From contig CM073593.1 in assembly GCA_037074705.1 (NCBI GenBank), forward strand, positions 61,421,501 to 61,485,500: DNA of 64,000 nucleotides, given 5' to 3'. This document shows positions 48,305-61,295 of this stretch, in pieces. This DNA is from Zhengitettix transpicula (Eukaryota; Arthropoda; Insecta; Orthoptera; Tetrigidae). A program made the position numbers and the translations under genes. Below the pieces are notes generated by a model that worked only from the letters and a program-made list of their open reading frames with translations, searched no databases and was not told the DNA's origin. Position 1 is the stretch's first letter. Each line of letters starts with the position of its first letter.

Positions 48305-48961
48305 TCACTTTTTCGCAAAGGTTATTTTCATGGGATGGTTCTTGGTGAGGAGGAACCCTTGGCACGCACTCTTGGCCAGGGCCGCCTGATGTTCTGTGCC
48401 GAACTCGACGAAGGCGATGTCATGCCTGTTGGGCACGAGCCTTACTTCCTTGAAGCCCGGAAATTGGCAGAAGAGCATGGACAGCATGGAGTCCGTGGTC
48501 TCCACGGGGAGGTTGGTGACGAACAGGATGTGGTTCGGGGGTTGCTCGGGAACGACGGTCGCCTTCTGGGGAAGCTGGGGTGACGGCGGCGCGGGGTTCT
48601 CCTCGTCGATCTCGATCACTTCCGGCGTCGCGCCCTTGCGTTTCCGGGTGCGTTTCGGACGCTCCACCAACGTCCCCTTCATGCGCGCGATTATGTCTGA
48701 GTCCGTCTTCGAATACTGGATTCGCATCGGTTTGTCGTAGAAGGGAAAACCTTGCATGGCGTGCATCGCGTTCGTAGCAGATGAAATATCCTTGAATACC
48801 AGGAATGCTTGTCCCCGCATTTTCAAAGTACGAGACGTTATTATGTCTAATATTTGACCAAACTGTGAGAATATTGCGAATAGTGATTTCTTAAATTCCT
48901 CTTTCTTAATCTTCTCATTCAGGTTGTTTATGTATATAGTATTGTTTGGCTTGATTTCCAT
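48305..48961 (-). CDS. U1A/U2B''/snf-like spliceosomal RNA-binding protein, single coding exon
   Basis: 218 residues, start at ATG 48961 ([14 protein letters not shown]...), stop TGA 48305-48307. RRM1 has RNP2 IYINNL (9-14) and RNP1 RGQAFLVF (49-56). A charged linker [11 protein letters not shown] is followed by a Pro-rich segment, then RRM2 begins [10 protein letters not shown], with [20 protein letters not shown] and terminal MKITFAKK. This order is diagnostic of the SNRPA/SNRPB2/snf family, which binds U1 and U2 snRNA stem-loops in the nucleus. The longer frame to 49027 is intron: an acceptor (TTATTTCTTACAG) ends at 48977, leaving 15 bases of 5' UTR. The coding region has no introns and is GC- and CpG-rich against an AT-rich background. 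RRM1 is more diverged than expected for the strongly conserved snf, so a diverged duplicate or retrogene is possible. Confidence 0.9.
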   Translation of the reverse strand: MEIKPNNTIYINNLNEKIKKEEFKKSLFAIFSQFGQILDIITSRTLKMRGQAFLVFKDISSATNAMHAMQGFPFYDKPMRIQYSKTDSDIIARMKGTLVERPKRTRKRKGATPEVIEIDEENPAPPSPQLPQKATVVPEQPPNHILFVTNLPVETTDSMLSMLFCQFPGFKEVRLVPNRHDIAFVEFGTEHQAALAKSACQGFLLTKNHPMKITFAKK

Positions 48962-49029
48962 CGCAAAGTATGGCACCTGTAAGAAATAAAACCGAAATGT
49001 TAAGTGTTTAAAATTCATATCAAACAACG

Positions 49030-52000
49030 ATTAAAATGTGCACTAATACAACAGCCTATTACTTTAATAATTATATAACTAAACTGATTAAAATATATCA
49101 ATGATTTATAGACGAGAATTGCTGACAATTACAATATAAAAATTTATTTCATTTTGTGACCATCTGGAAACATTATAAACCTATTATCAAACTCCTCAAA
49201 ATTTATTTGTTAATATGATATAAAAACTAAAGACATTTTCTGTATTTTTCTATAATTAATTATAAATTTTCAGATTTATTAATTTATGTAATAATATTTT
49301 TTTTGTGACCGACAATCACTTGTGCGCACCCGCGTCAGAAATATTTGGTTCAAAAGACATACGTTTAAGCGTTAATTTAACTCAAAATTCCTCGTCGAAT
49401 TTATATCTCAGGTTAAATTGAAATTAAATTTCCAGCTACATCCAAAAGGAATGTTGATTTATCCATATATTTGTTGCATTTTTCTTCGTCCAAAAGTTGC
49501 TCAAAGTTAAATTAAAAAAAAACGTATTCACTTCAAAATTGAAACAATTTTAAATTATAAATGCCAAATTAGTCATAAATTGTTTATTACAAAAAAAACC
49601 CCTTAAAAATCAACTCAAAGTTTCATCCTAAATCTAGGACTTAATCTGGATTAAATAATTTCCATATTAGCGAATTATTGATGCTACATAAATTAATTTT
49701 GCGTTGATAAATAATTATACAAAATAAAAATTTTGAGTATAATTTTATGTGACATCAATATTTAAGTCATATATAGAACAACTTGGCAATTTATGGAGAT
49801 TATTTAGTCTAACGCACATTTTATTGAGACGAAACGGTCCTTACTTTTAAGTTTCCTTGTTAATAAATTATTTCCGTCTAATTTGGCTGTGGTCTTACAT
49901 ACTGAAGTCAGATAAATATAATTAGAAATATTCAATTATATAATTTTCCGTGATCGACCCTGAAGAATATCGACCGTGTGTGATCGATATCGACCACCTT
50001 GGCGACGCCTGCTTTAGACAGTTGTAACTTTTATTTTATATAATACGTTCTTGATATAGTTTATTTTGTAAATTTGTAATTTAATATACGTATTAAACAA
50101 ATTGCTACTCTTAAAATAGATAAAATAAGAAAATTAGCAATTATATCGTTGATACGTTTTTGTTTTACTGTAATGCCCAAATGAACTTGGATTCGGTTTA
50201 TAAATGAAAGTGTATCACTTGGTAGTTATAAAAATAAGGTGAAAAATAATTTAACTACTTGAAACAGGAAGTTTTTCTTATTAAACACGTCAAGATATTT
50301 GTTGATAAAAGACGAAAATATTTCCTGGAAGACTGAAATTGCCACAATTCGTTTCTATACTATTCTTTTAACAAACTTTAAATTTTCATATGATGTAGTT
50401 GCATATAACATGATCGGCAATCTAATAGTAACAGAGAAAATTTGTAATTGCAACCAATATTAGCGTTGTGACAATCATTTTTAATATAAATAATGTAACT
50501 TGTCATTTTAGTGTCTTTAAAGTTTATACAAACTTCAAACATATAAAAAAGGATAAACTGTATTTACGGCTTACATAATATAGATATAAATGATATATTT
50601 TAAACTTATATTCTGAAACGAAACTCTTTAGAGTTTCAACCCTGGTTAATTAAACATTAATAAATACAAATTATTTGAATAATTAGTTCCTCAACAATTT
50701 AAATATCTGAGATTAAATTTTAGTGTAATTCATATACGAGTATCTTGCCATGTCAGTTAAATGCAGGCGGTGCTTTGAACTTTGGCTGGGATGATGTTTG
50801 CTACCTGTAGCTTCTGTGACGTACAAATTGCAGTGCAATGTCGTGTCGCGAGGAAATAAATGATAGCTCCTTTCTTATATCATGGAGTATACATTTATCA
50901 AATCCAGACAAAAGTATTCACCGACAACAGTCCCGCAGAAAAGGTATGCAGTTTCTTGTATCGGTGATGTGGTACAGTTTTTAGGAAACTCTGATTTTAC
51001 AATTAACAATGAACAAGATTTGAGACAAATAATCAATATTGTGATACTGCGGTCAATATATATCGGTCAGAAATCAGTTTAGTTGATAGGTATCTCAGGT
51101 TGATAGTGACTTTTTATATCTTAAAAATACATTTGCGACAATGAATAATTTTATTGTTGGAGGGGCAATGGCTAGATTCTGTAGATACATAACATCAATG
51201 TTCGTAAATATTTTAGTCACACCAGTTTTACCGTACAGAATCATTGGAAATAAAACATATTTCCTCCGATTATGCGAACTTTAATTTTGCTTTATTATGT
51301 CTCCATGGACATGATATAAAGTAAAGTTTTTTGCTCCAAGCAGTTATTAAATGACCTACGAATACTAAAAGAAATAATTGCTCACTTCATGAAATGTACT
51401 AAACATTCAATTCATATTGACTACCAGTTGTCTAGGATAAAGGTAGTTTCGAGCCAAGACAAAAAGTGGGTGACTGAAAATATACGCGACAATATACGTT
51501 TAGATCTAGTAAGAGTGTAAACATTAAAAGTTCACGTATTTAGTCACCATCATCTTTCAAGTTTGGTAACAATTATTTCAATTTTGGTGAATTTCATACA
51601 TCGAAAATCGAATTTATTCTGATGCCAGTGATTAAATATACAATTTCTGCAATGTTCACACGAAAAAAATAATGTGTCAGGCTAGTGAGAACATAAAATA
51701 TAAAGCACAGTTCTTTTCTTGCAAGTTATAAGTACCACCTGTGTCGTAAATAAAATATAATACTACATAAGTCACATATTACCTTTACTTATATCATATA
51801 CGTTTCCTTTCAAGTGTTAACAAAATAATACAACAACGAGGTGAACGTATTTGTTGAATCATTATCTTTGACAAAGAAATAAAACTTCAATCCAAGTAAT
51901 ACTTCAGTAATCTATCTTTGAATGTTAAGGTGTTTATTAGGGTATCAGGTGCTTAAACTTTAATTAATTTTAATTAAGAATTTTTTTTCATTGAAATAGT

Positions 52001-52500
52001 GTCATTCAGTTTTTATTATTATTCCAAACAATATAGGCTTACTCTTGAAATGTATTAAATTAAAATGATGTTTGTGCTATCTTTCTTATTATTACAACTC
52101 TTTGATTGTTAACTAACATAATTACGGATCTATAGTATATGTTTTCCGTACGATATATATATGTAGAAAATGTAGCTCGGGAATGTAGTAAAAATCATTG
52201 AATGCTTATTGTTTCCTGAATTGATTAGAAGGCGGATTATTTAATGTCCTAGTAATAAATTCAGAGTTTATTTATTACCTGTATTTCAAAAGGAATTAAA
52301 TTACACACAACAATTTGGTCAATACTTTGTTATAATTAATATGAGATTGGTTGTGTTAAAAGATAGCACATTTCATTACAATATGAATTTAATTTGATAA
52401 TTGACAATTATTTTTAATCACATTTACGATCTCCTTACCCACTGCAAAATCTGTAGTAGAGTTCGGTGGATAATGAAAGATTAAAATAAAAAAATTACGT
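49030..52500. other. AT-rich stretch upstream of the snf-like gene
   Basis: It should contain the non-coding first exon and promoter of the snf-like gene, if transcription starts within a few kb, but I could not identify them. TGAAGTCAGATAAATATAA near 49904-49922 recurs at 37780-37798, indicating another dispersed repeat. The frame at 50882-51082 is unrecognised. Confidence 0.35.
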
Positions 52501-52504
52501 TTGT

Positions 52505-52575
52505 TTTGAAAATTAATAATAAGAATAGACAAATACAGACAAAAGAAGTGATGCGATCTTGACGTGGCGTTGTCT
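52505..52575. mobile_element. Truncated arm of the 6.3 kb fold-back family
   Basis: ACGTTTGTTTTGAAAATTAA, then TAATAAGAATAGACAAATAC and AAAAGAAGTGATG repeat the left arm at about 6310-6370. The hairpin portion is replaced by unrelated sequence. Confidence 0.6.
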
Positions 52576-52599
52576 GATGCCCTGCGATGCGATCCTGGT

Positions 52600-55040
52600 G
52601 TGGTAATTCATTCGCGATTGGCAGATCACCGTAGGACAGCAAGAAAGTCTAGACTCTTGTGGAGGGCCCTAAGGAAACCACGAATCTTCTCTAGAATTAA
52701 CCACTAACCATTAACAATGACCAACTCACTTTAGGTGCGAAATATATACCTCGCAGCTTAACCCCACACGAAGAAATGTTTCCCAAAATCAGCAAGAAGC
52801 TACTTCCTCCTTAAAATCGGCCATCTTACTCAGTTCCGTGCACAAAAATTGATATAATATCAGTATATAGTCGCCTTCACTCCACATCTATCAGAGTCGG
52901 GACCTTCTCAAAGTAATTAATTTTCTCTCGCTGGGCAAAGCATTTGAAATTTTTTTTAAACATGAATAAATTATATCTAAATACAAGTATTTTTAAATTT
53001 TCCTAATTCACTCTTTAACGTCACTAGAGTTTTTATTATCTTTATTCAACCTCGTTACCTCATTACACATAAGGATATTTTATTAAATTATTCTATTTAC
53101 AAAATAAACTCAGGGCACAACAACTAATGTTTTTGCCAGTCTAGTTTGATAACCATTAATATTCCTCACCAATAGTCTTTTCATGAATAAGAAAGATAGC
53201 CAATTCAGACAATTTTTGTTTCATTTTAATAGTGTTTTCAATTACCCTGCGAAGAAATCATTTTCCACACCTCACAAAATACATAACTCGTCACGTAATA
53301 TTTCATAATTAAATCACAGAAAGAGCCCAGCTAACATATTCTATACCTTAATGATTATATTCCTATTAAGTACAGATTTCATGCCATTATTTAACTGTAT
53401 TTTTAATTTGTCATATTCATTTGATAGAAGAAAAATAGTGCTTAAAATGAGACACAATGAAATAGCTATACCTTAAAAATGTGTTCGATGGCATTAAAAT
53501 AAGAATTAACTATGTAAAACAGCAAAGATTTTTTTTTTGACATGTAAGTGCCAACCAAAATCCTTTTCATAAGTGCGTTACTCTTTGTTGTAATTTGAGT
53601 TTATTATGTTACACATAACTTATTTTCACTTGAAAAGCGAGTAGACACGCAACAGTGTGGGACACTGTAATAAAGTGTGTTTGGTTCCTCTAATTATAAT
53701 CAGGCATCCCGCTGACACGGTGTCGTGTATCACGGTAATTAGCTATTAACATCGAGCTGTGTAGCAGTCACCACAACTTCATTCGGCTCGGGCACACCAA
53801 CTTTAATTATTGCGTACTTTCAGCCAATATTTTTACATAATTTACAGATTGTGACATACTTTTATCTTTACGACAGTTACATATTCGAATATATATATAT
53901 ATTGTCTTGTTTTTTCTTTTAATATGAATATGCTTTATTGGAGGGTAAATAAGTATAAATCGTAACCGTGAATCGCGTTGCGTCATGATAGTACATTTAC
54001 TTCAATTTCCGTAACATATGTAAGTAATTTAACGATCATACCTCATTTAAATATAATCAATATATTTTTATTCCTAAACCTATACGTTGTATAACACGAT
54101 TAATGTCGATATATAATAAAACACTATCTCATAGGCTTCACTTAAAACTTATTTGATCGAATTATTAATGGTTTTACTGACTGCTGAAATAAAAGTTTTT
54201 CAAGCAGTTATTTTTAGAGTTGTCTAACTGCTACTACACACTCATTATAAGCTTATATTTTCTCTGTAAAGCTCTAGTTTAGCTGTGGGAATAGAATTAA
54301 GGATCACGAACCCAGACAGGTAGACAAACAACCATCACCGAAGTGAAAACAGCTGCTCACAAAGTAACACTGCTTCTGCATTTTGAACAAGAACTTTCCT
54401 ATAAATACATTTTCGGATCCTTTGTTCCCTTTGATCACACACGTGGTTTGAGTGTTTCCTTTAAATTTTCGTTTATACTCTCTCTGCTTGTAGTTGTTTT
54501 AGCGGAATAACGTTCGGCTGTTCCTATTGCAATTTACGATTATCAATCTAAATAGATCGGTGTTTTCGACTTAAAATTACAAATTTCCCCTTGTGATTAA
54601 ATGTAACAGGTGGCTGTCGTTGATATCAATTAAGAATTTTTTTATTAACGTTAAAAGTTATTGTTTATAAATAATGCATTTTGAATTTAACGTGATAAGG
54701 TTAACAGCCACTGCTCCGTAATTCTCTTTCCAGAATATTGAGTGCCTGAATTTAGAACTCAGAAGAATTTATATGTTTGAATAATAAGAATTTCATATAT
54801 ATATTTTTTAACTTTTTTCTGAATTTCAGGTCATAGTGGCCAAACAAGATATTGAATTAAGATTTAAGTGATCTAAAGGAAGATGTACTGAAATTTATAT
54901 CATTGGAACATATAAATTCTGTATAATAAGAGCTATATAAACCTTGAATTATTATTAGAGTGAGTGTAGTGTAGGGATTCCAACTCGCTCATCATAATTT
55001 TAATTCCCTATAATTCTAAACAATTTCAAGAAAAGTGTTC
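52600..55040. other. Intergenic stretch, no supported gene
   Basis: AT-rich with small CpG-bearing patches (53700-53800, 54300-54450). No frame with a family signature. Confidence 0.35.
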
Positions 55041-55044
55041 AATT

Positions 55045-55320
55045 AAAGTGAATGGACAGCGTAATGAATGAAGAAGTACTAAGAAAAGTGGATGGAAATA
55101 AAAAATTTATTCGGAGGAAAGGGAAATTGATGGGATGCATCAATTGACTGCTACGTGACGTTATTGATAGGCTAATAAATATGAAGCTCTTCGTGCAGAA
55201 GGACTCAAAATATCGAAGATTTGAAGGAAGAAAAAGATATTGCACTTTAACGGAGGAAGATTAAACAGACAGCCAGATATTTGAAAGAAGCCGTTGAACT
55301 TGTCGTGCGACAGAATACTC
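55045..55320 (+). pseudogene. Degenerate LINE-like C-terminal fragment
   Basis: Conceptual translation with stops resembles the tail of insect non-LTR retrotransposon reverse transcriptases: EEVLRKVDGNKKFIRRKGKL, then LLRDVIDRL. Several stops and frameshifts are present. Assignment is by pattern only. Confidence 0.3.
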
Positions 55321-56289
55321 TTCAAATGCCTAGAATTATAAAAATAATATTTTAAATCTACCGAAAGATTTATACTAGTACCTTCACGTTTACTCCAAAT
55401 AACACATTCGTAGGAATTATCGTATTAAGGGTGAACCTAAAATAATTCCTCATAATAATAAACAGTCAATGAAGACTTGAGATTGTACAGAATAAAATCG
55501 CAAATTGTCGTTAGGTTTCTTTTCCTTTTTTTAAATTAAAACAATTAATAAAACTTAAAGGGAAAATATTATTGCCCTATTTATTACTTTTTACGAAATG
55601 AGTTTTGACATTTTAATAGCAAATTCCTAAATTATTTTTCTCTACTACTTAGTTATAATTCTCTATATATTCTATTCCATTATTATTATATGGTTTTTAA
55701 CTATCGTTAAAAAAAAGTAATATGTTGACGCATTAATTCAGAAAATATCCGTTGCATGGAGAGTTACAATTGTTTTGAAATTCAATTCTTAGATACGTGT
55801 GTTTCGCGACAATTACAGTTGGTTCCAATTCTCGGTCGCCACCACGGAGTTGAGTTTCCCTTTGACTAATAATTAAGCAAATGGCTGGTTGCCGTGAGCA
55901 GTCCCGATAACCCAACACCTCCGGCCTCAACCGATACTCGGAACCTATCTAATAATGTCCATTGATTCGACAAGAAAAATTGAAAACTAATGCTAAGATG
56001 CAATTTACCGTACTTAATTTTTCTATGCTCACAATGTATTCATATAATAGTACTAAAGGTTTATTTTGAAAAATAGAATCAACTTTACACAAATAAAGGG
56101 ATTAAACTCGTAATTAAAGTATAGAAAAGTTAAATTTAGTATTTTTATATACGAATACTTGTTTTAGCTTCTGAGAAAAAGAAAGTTAAATCCGTAAATA
56201 ATAGTGATGAATTTTTCACAAAATTGTTCAGAGACGCGGACAATGCCAAATGCTGATGAGAATTCTCGTCTGTGCGAGAGGGTCACGGA

Positions 56290-56570
56290 TGGAGAATAAG
56301 AACAAATAAGAAGAGATAGTTAAAAGCGAAGATGTGGCGAAATTTATTAAGTCCCGTCGTTTGGCTCCGCTAGGTCATGTGGAGAGGATGCATGAAGAAA
56401 GAATGTCGATAAATCAGTGGAAGGAAAGTGGAGACGCGGACGATCAGTGAAGAGATAGTTACGGGACCTGGGAGAAGACCTGAGGATTATGAGTGTTGGA
56501 GGATCGTGAGGGAGAAAACAGAGTAAAGATGGTTGGATGAGAGTCGAGAGTCAAGGCTGTAGCAGCCGAG
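56290..56570 (+). pseudogene. Degenerate LINE (RTE/Jockey-type) C-terminal fragment
   Basis: The frame IKSRRLAPLGHVERMHEER followed, after a frameshift, by WRRGRSVKR-stop-LRDLGEDLRIM is the common RRL.W.GHV.RM ... RRGRP..RW...V.EDLR tail of LINE reverse transcriptases. Several stops; no intact protein. Confidence 0.55.
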
Positions 56571-56986
56571 GAAAAATATTTCACAAAAATGAGCTTCAAT
56601 CAATTTTCTACCTAGATAAAACATCAAGGTTTGAAATAATAATCAGTGAACCGTGAAGAGCCAATACAAGAAAAGACAACTGTGATTAATTTGTATTGTA
56701 ATAATAATAAAATGGTTGATTTATTTCGTTTCCACTGAAAAATTAATCGTTTAGGTCTTCTATATTTACCAAGATACATGCCTACAATTTATTGATTGCG
56801 ATCCCTTAGTAAATATAAAATTATTTTAATACTATACTTAGCTACACGAGCTGTGGTATCTTTCCAACATTTCCAGGCGAATCATTCCAGATTTACATAT
56901 AGACTATGCGGACCTTCCGCCTAACTTTTCCCTTTTATTCTGGAGGTGAGAGCATAAGTTTCCTTTCCAACTTCCATTCACCATTC

Positions 56987-56992
<6 letters not shown>

Positions 56993-57032
<40 letters not shown>
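56993..57032. repeat. (AT)n microsatellite left of solo LTR 4
   Basis: AT run ending exactly at the TG start of the LTR-like element. Confidence 0.9.
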
Positions 57033-57035
<3 letters not shown>

Positions 57036-58013
57036 AATAATCACAATTACGAGGCGTTAATTAAATGAAAGATTAATAAACTTTAAAAACAATATTTTTA
57101 TTGTTGCAATAACTCGAACAATTACAAATTTATAATATTGAATTTCTCAGGTTCTTCACTGGGTTTGATAACGGACAAATCGATACTATTTATAATCTTA
57201 TCAACAACAAATTACAATTAAAAGAAAAGAAGTTTACTCGTCAATTAAACTAGAACATTTAAAATGAGACCAAATTTAAAAGTGAAAAGATTGACTCTGA
57301 TTAACAATTTTAATCAAAAGAAGAGAACGTAATATAACTGCTATCTTTCAATTACGTTTACATAATTAATTGTTTTTTTAATTGTTACTCACGTCTGCCT
57401 AGCATTCCAGCGTACCTTTAATTTTCGAAAACACTATTGCGGGTTTTACACTGCTTCTATAAACTCACAGATTCTACACCAAATTTTTAAGCAAAAATTT
57501 TATATGTCGTCAGGAACTCGTATGATCCTCCTTTCGTCATCTATCGGTTGACCGCTCGCCCTAGGTGACTTCTGCGATTTGTCGATTGGGTAGTCTTTAT
57601 TGTTCCGGACTTAAACAGAAACTTTTGCTATTTCTGGCTGGCTATGGACACAAAAACTGCCTTTTGTGTGCAGGTTTCGACGTTATAGTTTTATGAATGT
57701 TTTACTTTGTCCTGCTAATTGCCGACCATTTTGAATTCTCCTTCCAAAAACTGTTATACCTCGACGAGGTCTTTCCGTGAACTCTCTCTCACCAAATGTC
57801 CATGCGAACTGAACACCTCAATATCTTAATGCAAAACTGTACTCTCGTCTCGCAATTTGAGCGCGCATATGCCATTTTGACGGACATTCCGACAAAGGAA
57901 CTGAGCCGGGTTTCATATTGTTGTTTCAAAGGCTCCTGTCGCTACAAAGGATTTCTCAAACAATTTATATTTTTATATTGAAACAATTAATGTCCTAATT
58001 AATTGGCATTACA
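57033..58013 (-). mobile_element. Solo LTR-like element 4 (981 bp), best preserved ends
   Basis: Starts TGTAATAATCAC and ends TTGGCATTACA: TG...CA with TGTAAT/ATTACA terminal inverted repeats, flanked by ATAT on both sides. The box TCTCAGGTTCTTCACTGGG then TTTGATAA lies about 120 bases in, and TCACAGATTCTACAC, CTCGTATGATCCTC and CGCTACAA match element 2 in the same order. No internal coding region. Confidence 0.7.
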
Positions 58014-58029
58014 ATATATATATATGTAA

Positions 58030-58902
58030 AATTTGATACATATAATTTAGTAAATATATTGGAAAAGTTTTATTTATTTGAATTTTGAATTAATTAATTG
58101 AACATTTATTTGGATTTTTATAATTTATTTAACAAAATAAGAATAATTCAACTTATTAATACAACCAAGTCAGAGTTAATATTTCAGAATTTATTTTTCG
58201 AAGGGGAAAGTGTGACGAACTTAAAAAAAATTATGTTGGATGCCAAGTCTATTTATATTCCATCTGTTGAACATGGGGTGGCCTAAGGTTCCCTTACTTA
58301 CAGTTCGTACGTTAGTGTAACTATTTTAGGTATTAGTATCAACTAATCATGTTTTATAAAATCACACTAAACTCTCCACTTACCGGATCTAACATGTGTA
58401 ATATTTACTCTTATGTCTTCCTCGATATGTTTGCAAACTCTGTTCCGTCACCAATCACTTACTGACATTTACCAACGCTACTGCACTCATAACTAGGTCC
58501 TGTATCACTTCGAGAAGTTCAAAATTTATTTCTCCTAACCGTCTTCTCCAAAGTAGTGGTTCTATGGCGTAGTTGTTATAATTGTATTTTGCACCGGCCA
58601 ATGCAAGAAAGTTGAACATTTGTTACAATAGCTAATATTTCGAAATAAATTTAAATTATTCATAATTGTTTCTTCCCGGCATTCCAATTATGAAAATTTA
58701 ACTCAGAAACAAAATTGTCAAGTGACGGGTTTTATAAAATCTCGTGCATTCAGATACGCTTTTTGGACGTGTTTCACAAGTCAGCACTTGGCAGGAACGT
58801 CCTGGATATCCCGGGAATAGAGTCCAGTTACTTCCTGTAAAGCTCTCAGTTAGCCTCAAGATCACGGAGGCGACCCCGAATTAAAGGCTAACAGTTGAGC
58901 AA
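58030..58902. other. Stretch without a supported gene
   Basis: AT-rich to about 58650, then a GC-richer block leading into the open frame at 58903. No splice-supported exon identified. Confidence 0.35.
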
Positions 58903-59112
58903 ATGTTTACGCAGGATTATGAGAGCTTAGCGTATTTAGGAGAGTCGTTTGAATTTGAAGAGTTTGATCCAGTCCATGGGTCCGAAGAAGGGCGGGGGAA
59001 GGCCGCTTCCCTGGCCACAATCGATATCTTGCAGGACTGTCTCGGTGCTGCCTGCGTACAACTCGGCCTCAAGATCGCAGCCCATAATCGTGCACGATCC
59101 GCAGACGATTAA
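58903..59112 (+). CDS. Short GC-rich open frame of uncertain status
   Basis: A 69-residue frame (begins MFTQDYESLAYLGESFEFEE, ends ARSADD) lies in a locally GC- and CpG-rich block that is also open in another plus frame and partly on the minus strand. The composition resembles a real exon or conserved gene fragment, but I recognise no family and see no clear partner exon. It could be a first or last exon, a gene fragment carried by a transposon, or chance. Confidence 0.2.
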   Translation: MFTQDYESLAYLGESFEFEEFDPVHGSEEGRGKAASLATIDILQDCLGAACVQLGLKIAAHNRARSADD

Positions 59113-59599
59113 CATTTACATATATTCACGGCGAAACTTATAGACAATTATGTCGCATTGACATATGATTCAAAATTGCAACAATGAAAAACGAGGTAAT
59201 CTATGGTCAAAATACCTGTGCTAAAATATGAGAACAACCAATTCGATGATTATCGGCATGCTTATTTGCACCATAAAAATAATTTTTGACCAATGCTTGT
59301 TTTTTTTAATTGTAGAGTCATTTTCAAGGAATGACCAAAATTTGCATATGGGAACCTTGTTAAATTGTAAATGGTTATGAAAATTTGTTTTTTCTACTGA
59401 TGGATATGGCAATTGGCCGAAAACTCCTCAAAATTCAAGATTCTAGATTTTGGAAATGATGAATTAGTTTTTCATTTCAATTTGAGAACTGATTAAAAAC
59501 ATTGCCGTTATTACTAAAATTAACCAAAATTTACTTGTAATAGTGAAAGTAAATAATTTACAATTACAATATATATTATATATTATACAATATGCTGTG

Positions 59600-60135
59600 C
59601 CATTGACAGTTTCTTTTGGTGTAGACAGGCTATGTATAGGGCATTCCACATAGTGGCAACTCCCCTCTTATAGCATAGGAAAAGGAGTGAAGTGAAAGGC
59701 GGGATGCGGAAAGGTAGAGCAAGGTAGCCAAGGGTTAACTAGGGCCCCCGGGCGATGATTTAAGTATCCTACCTAGCCATTCGCCTAAAAGTGATGCAGG
59801 GGAAACCCTAGATGCATCAGGTACTGCATTTAGTACTTGTCCCACGCCCTTCCGATGAACAGGGTTGTGGGTTGCAGCTTTACCCTGTCCGTGCCTTGAC
59901 CAGTTTAGGAGGCAGCTGGCCGACTATTCCAATAGGAATTGCGGATAACTCGTACCGAATGTCCAAGGTCTCTGACCCCGGAACTTACACCTCTGAAAAC
60001 AGGCCGGAGTGCGTCGGCATGTGGGAACCTTAGTTCAAAAACCAGAGAGATGTGAAGGCATCCTCAAAGATAGCCTCCTCCAGAGCTCACTGGGATGGAT
60101 CACCTGCGAGAGAATGGTCTCACAGGCTTCCTTGA
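59600..60135 (+). mobile_element. GC-rich dispersed repeat, copy 3
   Basis: Begins after CATTGACAGTTTCTTTTG with GTGTAGACAGGCTATG and runs through the full element, including TTAGGAGGCAGCTGGCCG and CTCTGACCCCGGAAC, to GTGGGAACCTTAGTTCAAAA and a tail containing CCTGCGAGAGAA. It is followed directly by copy 4 in the same orientation. Confidence 0.75.
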
Positions 60136-60800
60136 CATTGACAGTTTTTTTTAGGTGTAGACAGGCTATGTTTAGGGTAATCCACATAGTGGCAACTCCC
60201 CTCTTATAGCATAGGAAAGGGATTTGAAAGGACAGATGCGGAATGGTAGAGTTTTTTTTAGGGCAACAGGCTACATGAGGGTAATCCACTTTGGGCAACT
60301 CCCCTTTAATAGCATGAGAAGGGATTTCAAAGGGGGGGGATGCGGAAGGGTAGAGGAAGGTAGCCAAGGGTTACTAGGGACCCCGGGCTATATTTTAAGG
60401 ATCCTACCCGGCATTCGCATAAAGAAATGCAGGGAAAACCCTAGAAAAACCTGCATCGGGTAGGTCGGGCATTGGGTACTTGTCCCACGCCCTTCCGATA
60501 GCGGGAGAGGAGTTTGCTCTGGGGACTCAGCATTCCCTTCTCCGTGCTTCGACCAGTTTAGGAGGGAATAGTGAACAACTCTTACCGTATGCTAAAGGTC
60601 TGTGACCCCGGAACATACACCTCTCAAAACAGGCCGAGGTGCCTCGGCTTGTGGGAACCTTAGTTCAAAATCGAAGAGGAAAAGGCATACCCAAAGGTAG
60701 ACCCTTCGTATCTCTCCTAAAAGGTTCTGCCTGCGAGAGAACATCCCTCGCAGGTATTGCCTGCGAGAGAATAGCCCACGCAGGCCAATCCATCCGGAAT
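60136..60800 (+). mobile_element. GC-rich dispersed repeat, copy 4, with internal duplication
   Basis: Starts with the same CATTGACAGTTTTTTTTAGG junction as copy 3, so the two are a tandem pair. The first about 95 bases (GTGTAGACAGG... to GAATGGTAGAG) are repeated imperfectly from about 60250 before the rest follows. The tail contains three CCTGCGAGAGAA-like minirepeats (60728-60785). Confidence 0.7.
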
Positions 60801-60809
60801 GGTAGAGGA

Positions 60810-61290
60810 ACTAATCTCAGTAGATAAGAAATGTTATACAGGGTTTCAGCTGCGAGGAATATATTGTAACATAACAATCATGTATGTTACATTGCGGCAT
60901 CTTTTGTAACGCTGCGGTATTGTTGTGCTGACGTCACGCTTGTTGGCAATCGCGAATTTTCAAGGCAGCTGCCAACTGGCACTCGTGGAACGCGAAGTGT
61001 TTAGTCTCCACTGTAGAACTCAAGCGATAAGGAAGTGATAATTTAAAAGGGAACAAGTTCAGATACAAGCGATGGAACATGATCGTTCGATTATACCACG
61101 TCCTTCGATAGTTGTATATTCATGTCTCGAAGAATAAATTAATAAAAGGAAACTTTTAAGTTTTTGTAATTTCTTCCAATAAAAAAATTATCTGGCAAGA
61201 ATAGGACATTCTTGAGAACTTCGGGAGAGTTGAAAGCAGAATCTATTAAATATTATTGCCCAAAATCTCTGAGCAAAAAATATATACAAT
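60810..61290. other. Stretch without a supported gene
   Basis: Contains a CRE-like TGACGTCA at about 60929-60936 and a small CpG-rich block to about 61020; no frame of note. Confidence 0.35.
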
Positions 61291-61295
61291 TATAT

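Noticed and set aside
48275..48583. Plus-strand frames over the snf-like gene
   Set aside because: Antisense shadows of a GC-rich coding exon; the minus frame has two intact RRM domains.
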